DNA of 8,337 nt from Caldilineaceae bacterium (GTDB taxonomy: Bacteria; Chloroflexota; Anaerolineae; Caldilineales; Caldilineaceae). The stretch spans positions 1 through 8,337 of the forward strand of contig JAAUPU010000084.1 of NCBI GenBank assembly GCA_012032975.1, given 5' to 3'. Under the pieces are notes generated by a model. That model was given only the letters and a program-made list of their open reading frames with translations, did not search any database and was not told the origin of the DNA. Positions within the stretch are counted from its first letter, which is position 1. Each line of letters begins with the position of its first letter. This document shows positions 5,394-8,337 of this stretch, piece by piece. Both the position numbers and the translations under genes were made by a program.

Positions 5394-6683
5394 CTACACC
5401 TGTCGCGCCACGGCCGCAACTGCCTCCAATGTCACATCGACCACATCTGCGCTGTGTTCGGTGGACATGAACCAGGCGCCCCGTTCCAGAGCGCGCACGC
5501 CGTGATGGTGGAGGGCTTCGGTGAAGTTGATGTAGCGCGCTTTGTCGGCCTGTAGCGACGACCGATAGTCGGTGACCGGTTTTTCGACGCCAAACGCGAC
5601 ATGAAAAACCTGGGGAAACCCTTCCACCCGCGCCTGGATATCGGCGTCGGCCAGCGCCTGTTGGATGCCCTGCATCAGCCGCGTGCCCTGGGTTTCGAGC
5701 TTGGCAAAGGTCTCTGGCTGGCGAAGCTGGGAGAGCGTCGCGACCACTGCCGCCATAGACGCGGGTTGGCTGTTGAAGGTGCCACCGTGCATCACGCCCC
5801 CGCTGGCAAACATCTCCATCAAGTCGGCTTTGCCAGCCAGACAGGAGACGGGAAACCCGCTGGCGATGGCCTTGCCAAAGGTCGCCAGGTCGGGGGTCAC
5901 GCCGAAGAGCTGTTGCGCTCCGCCCGGTGCCACGCGGAAACCGGTGATGACCTCGTCGAAGATCAGCAGCGTGCCTGTGTCGGTGCAGACCTGGCGCACG
6001 CCTTCGAGATAGCCGGGGTTTGGCAAGATGGCGCTGGTGTTGCACATAGCCGGCTCCATGATCACGGCCGCAACATCGCCGCGCTCCAGACGAGTCCTGA
6101 GAAGCGCCAGATTATTCCACGGCAGCACGTCTGTGTGCTCGCCCGCGGGGGCGTCTTGACCCACGCTGGCGGGAACTCGATTCGGCGCATCGGCCGGGCC
6201 ATATCGATCCGGCGGCGGGGCCACGCTCCACAACACGCTGTCCAGCCAGCCATGATAGTGCCCCTCAAATTTCACGATAATCGAACGACCGGTGGCTGCG
6301 CGGGCCAGTCGCCAGGCGGCCTGCACCACCTCGCTGCCCGCACAGCTAAAGCGGACCCTCTCCGCGCAGGGCACCATCTCGCAGACCATCTTGGCTGCCT
6401 CACGCTCGACTTCGGTCTGTCCGGCGAAGAGTATGCCGGACCGCAACTGCTCCTGGACTGCCGCCAGCACCGGCGCTGGGCTGTGGCCCAGGATCATCGG
6501 CCCCATGCCCAGATAGTAGTCGATCAGCCGGTTGCCATCGACGTCGTAGAGATATGGACCCTCGCCCCGTTCGAAGACCAACGGCGTGGGCCGCATCCCC
6601 ACACGGAAGTTGCTGTTGACACCTCCTGGCAGATAACGTGAGGCCTCGGCGATCAGTTGCTTGGATTTCTCAAAGGTGGTCAT
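5394..6683 (-). CDS. Class III PLP aminotransferase resembling glutamate-1-semialdehyde 2,1-aminomutase
   Basis: The 429-residue protein has the layout of class III aminotransferases related to HemL. Visible marks are YLPGGVNSNFR (18-28), GPYLYDVDGNRLIDY (42-56), FEGHYHGWLD (139-148), the PLP-ring Asp243 in LIFDEVITGFR (240-250) and the Schiff-base lysine K271 in TFGKAIASGFP (268-278). The C-terminus ends MSTEHSADVVDVTLEA. True HemL has NSGTE at the cofactor-phosphate and substrate loop and GTLSGNP later; here these are CAGSE and GTFNSQP, so a catabolic or specialised transaminase or aminomutase is more likely than haem synthesis. ATG at 6681-6683 is chosen because GAGGAAA lies about 8 bases upstream; an adjacent TTG would add one residue. 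It follows two oligopeptide ABC permeases on the same strand after 102 bases, suggesting it acts on an imported amino compound. The reading frame is intact. Confidence 0.85.
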   Translation of the reverse strand: MTTFEKSKQLIAEASRYLPGGVNSNFRVGMRPTPLVFERGEGPYLYDVDGNRLIDYYLGMGPMILGHSPAPVLAAVQEQLRSGILFAGQTEVEREAAKMVCEMVPCAERVRFSCAGSEVVQAAWRLARAATGRSIIVKFEGHYHGWLDSVLWSVAPPPDRYGPADAPNRVPASVGQDAPAGEHTDVLPWNNLALLRTRLERGDVAAVIMEPAMCNTSAILPNPGYLEGVRQVCTDTGTLLIFDEVITGFRVAPGGAQQLFGVTPDLATFGKAIASGFPVSCLAGKADLMEMFASGGVMHGGTFNSQPASMAAVVATLSQLRQPETFAKLETQGTRLMQGIQQALADADIQARVEGFPQVFHVAFGVEKPVTDYRSSLQADKARYINFTEALHHHGVRALERGAWFMSTEHSADVVDVTLEAVAAVARQV

Positions 6684-6785
6684 CAATATTTCCTCTATTT
6701 TGTGGTGACTTTTGGGAAGAATAGTTGTCCATTTTTGAAGAGTGCTCGCCCTGGCGATTTGCCGATGTGCTGGTCGATTGGCCTG

Positions 6786-7707
6786 TTACAGCAGATGTCG
6801 TCTGGATGGATCAAGGGCATCGCGCATGGCTTCGGAAAAGAGATTCAGACCAATGATCAACATCGTCAAAAAGAGACCTGGAAAGACGCCATACCACCAG
6901 GCCTGACGCAAGAATTTTCGGCTGGTGAAGAGCATCGATCCCCAGGACGGATCCGGCGGCTGTGTGCCCAGTCCCAGGAAACTGAGCGCTGCTTCCACCA
7001 GGACGGCAAACGCGACCGAAATGGCGATCTGGACGAGTACAACCGGGATGGCGTTGGGCAGGATGCTGCGGAAGATGATGCGATTTGTCTTGGCGCCGCC
7101 CGCGCGCGCGGCCAGCACATAGTCCATCTGCTTTTGCGTCAACATAGAGGAGCGCGCCACGCGCGCAAAGGTCGGAATGCTGACAATCGCAACTGCGATC
7201 ATGGCGTTGATCGAACTAGGGCCAAGCACGGCCACGATGCCCATGGCCAGGAGCAGACCCGGAAAGGCGAGCAGCGTGTCCATCAGACGCATGATCACGG
7301 CATCGACGTGCGGCCAAAATAACCTGCCGAGAGGCCCAATGGCACACCCAGCCCCATGGCACAGACCACGGCAAACGCGCCGGCCAACAGGGAGACACGC
7401 CCGCCATAGAGCGTCCGACTCAGAATGTCGCGGCCAAACTGTCGGTGCCAAGGGGTATTCAACCTGGGGGTGGTTTGAATTGTTCGCCCTTGTGGATCTT
7501 GAGGGGATCATAAGGACTCAGTAGCGGGGCCGCCAGCGAGATGACGATCATCGTCACCACAATGACCAAGCCCAGCGAGCCGCCGGGTGCGCGAAGCGTG
7601 CGAAAGGTGGTGGACCAGAAAAGACTATGCTCCAGCCCCAGGCGATATTCCAGCGACTTTCGCCGGGCCGGTTCAGCGTTCGCGACCGAAGATTCTGCGG
7701 CGCTCAT
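6786..7707 (-). pseudogene. Peptide/opine ABC transporter permease, DppC type, with a cluster of frameshifts
   Basis: DppC-type permeases pair with DppB to form the membrane channel of peptide, nickel or opine importers. ATG at 7705-7707 follows a strong GAGGAG. The first frame (to TGA at 7459-7461) holds the soluble start, a membrane helix (SLGLVIVVTMIVISLAAPLL) and SPYDPLKIHKGEQF. Other frames then give LGTDSLGRDILSRTLYGGRV, SLLAGAFAVVCAMGLGVPLG and GYFG before the last frame runs from VDAVIMRLMDTLLAFPG through the EAA loop (DYVLAARAGGAK, ILPNAIPVV) and FLGLGTQPPDPSWG to TAA at 6786-6788. Restoring it needs about four single-base changes: one C too many at 7466-7470, one missing at 7452-7455, one missing near 7434-7438, one missing near 7311-7315. 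The repaired protein would be about 307 residues, the normal family length. All conserved blocks survive, so local sequencing error is the leading explanation. Confidence 0.85.
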
Positions 7708-7740
7708 GGATGCTCCTCTGCATAGCGATTTGCATGGCGC

Positions 7741-8337
7741 TCATTCATCATAGCGAATCCGTGGATTCAGCAGACCATAGCTCAGATCGGCCAATAGATT
7801 CATGAAAATGAAGATGATGACGACCAAAAGAATAGCCGCCTGAACCACGGGGTAATCCCGCTTTAGAATGCCTTGCAGCGCCATGCCGCCCAGCCCTGGC
7901 CAATCGAAGATCGCCTCGGTGACGACCGCGCCGCCGAGAAATGCGCCAAATTGCAGCGCAAAAACGGTAATCACTGGGATCATCGCATTGCGCATCGCAT
8001 GGCGACCGACGACCATTCGTTCCATCAGCCCTTTGGCCCGGGCCGTTCTGACGTAATCCTGATTGAGAACTTCGAGCAGCGACGTCTTCAGAAATCTGGA
8101 TAGCACCGCCGCGGTGGGGATGCCCAAGGTGATCGCGGGCAAGATGATCAAGCGGAGAAACTTGCCAAAGTCGTCGCTCGGATCGACACGCCCCGAAGGC
8201 GGCACCAGACCCCAGCGCAACGAGACAAAGGTGACGAGCAGGATGCCCAGCCAAAAGGTCGGAATGGCATAGAAGACCGAACTGATCGTCGTCAAGGCTC
8301 GATCAAAGACGCCGCCGCGATTGACAGCCGATATGAC
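7741..8337 (-). CDS. Peptide/opine ABC transporter permease, DppB type (5' end beyond window)
   Basis: This is the C-terminal part, 198 residues, of the first permease of an oligopeptide-type importer; complete members have about 310-340 residues. The frame is open to the window edge, entering with NRGGVFDRALTTISS. YAIPTFWLGILLV and ILPAITLGIPTAAVLSRF follow, the latter before the conserved cytoplasmic EAA loop (DYVRTARAKGLMER to MRNAMIPVITV). FGAFLGGAVVTEAIFDWPGLG and DYPVVQAAILLVVIIF come next, and the end is YGLLNPRIRYDE. Several hydrophobic stretches are consistent with inner-membrane helices. The TTG at 8293-8295 is not a start, because family sequence continues upstream of it. The gene is followed by dppC-type permease after 33 bases, so the two are co-transcribed. 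The binding protein and ATPases are not in view and probably lie beyond the right edge. Confidence 0.92.
   Translation of the reverse strand, partial: VISAVNRGGVFDRALTTISSVFYAIPTFWLGILLVTFVSLRWGLVPPSGRVDPSDDFGKFLRLIILPAITLGIPTAAVLSRFLKTSLLEVLNQDYVRTARAKGLMERMVVGRHAMRNAMIPVITVFALQFGAFLGGAVVTEAIFDWPGLGGMALQGILKRDYPVVQAAILLVVIIFIFMNLLADLSYGLLNPRIRYDE

Noticed and set aside
5601..6641. 346-codon plus-strand open frame
   Set aside because: It is fully antisense to the intact aminotransferase, which has clear family motifs.
5394..6683. Haem biosynthesis gene hemL
   Set aside because: Key loops differ from true HemL and the neighbours are ABC permeases, so the gene symbol was withheld.
7459..7707. 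A separate small membrane protein of 82 residues
   Set aside because: It is the N-terminus of the DppC-type permease ended by a frameshift; conserved sequence continues in other frames.

Overview
This window appears to be a composite metagenomic contig, not one continuous locus. Positions 1 to about 1342 look like an alphaproteobacterium, probably Sphingomonadales, judging from a DksA with only one of the four zinc-finger cysteines and the style of the FAD oxidoreductase. Positions about 1343-1660 hold a fragment of metY whose codons nearly all end in G or C, in the style of Burkholderiales. From about 1660 to the end, codon use is more moderate. The gene set there (metX-metW, an Rpn-family nuclease with GIEQ repeats, a decayed PIN toxin, an aminomutase-like aminotransferase beside an oligopeptide ABC transporter) would fit a Chloroflexota-like genome. 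These taxonomic calls are inferences from protein style and codon use; no database search was possible.

Layout. 3-236 (+): acidic C-terminus of an unknown protein. 270-686 (-): dksA, with a good promoter candidate upstream. 869-~1342 (-): C-terminal third of a DadA/PuuB-like FAD oxidoreductase, cut off abruptly. ~1345-1794 (+): C-terminal part of metY with two single-base frameshifts. 1879-3120 (+): intact metX. 3117-3774 (+): metW, overlapping metX by GTGA and carrying one frameshift. 3775-4113: non-coding or decayed sequence. 4114-5106 (-): Rpn-family PD-(D/E)XK nuclease. ~5145-5375 (+): remnant of a VapC-type PIN toxin. 5394-6683 (-): glutamate-1-semialdehyde aminomutase-like class III aminotransferase. 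6786-7707 (-): ABC permease (DppC type) with about four indels in 160 bp. 7741-8337 (-): ABC permease (DppB type), open at the window edge.

Function. metY-metX-metW is a methionine module: MetX acylates homoserine, MetY sulfhydrylates the product, and MetW is the usual MetX partner. The minus-strand dppB-dppC-aminotransferase genes form a second unit that probably imports peptides, opines or amino compounds and processes an amino group. The most important lesson of the window is data quality: two compositional junctions and about seven single-base indels, mostly in or beside short homopolymers, suggest low-coverage chimeric assembly. No convincing undescribed system was found. The most biologically interesting items are the aminotransferase-transporter unit and the vapC relic beside the Rpn nuclease gene.
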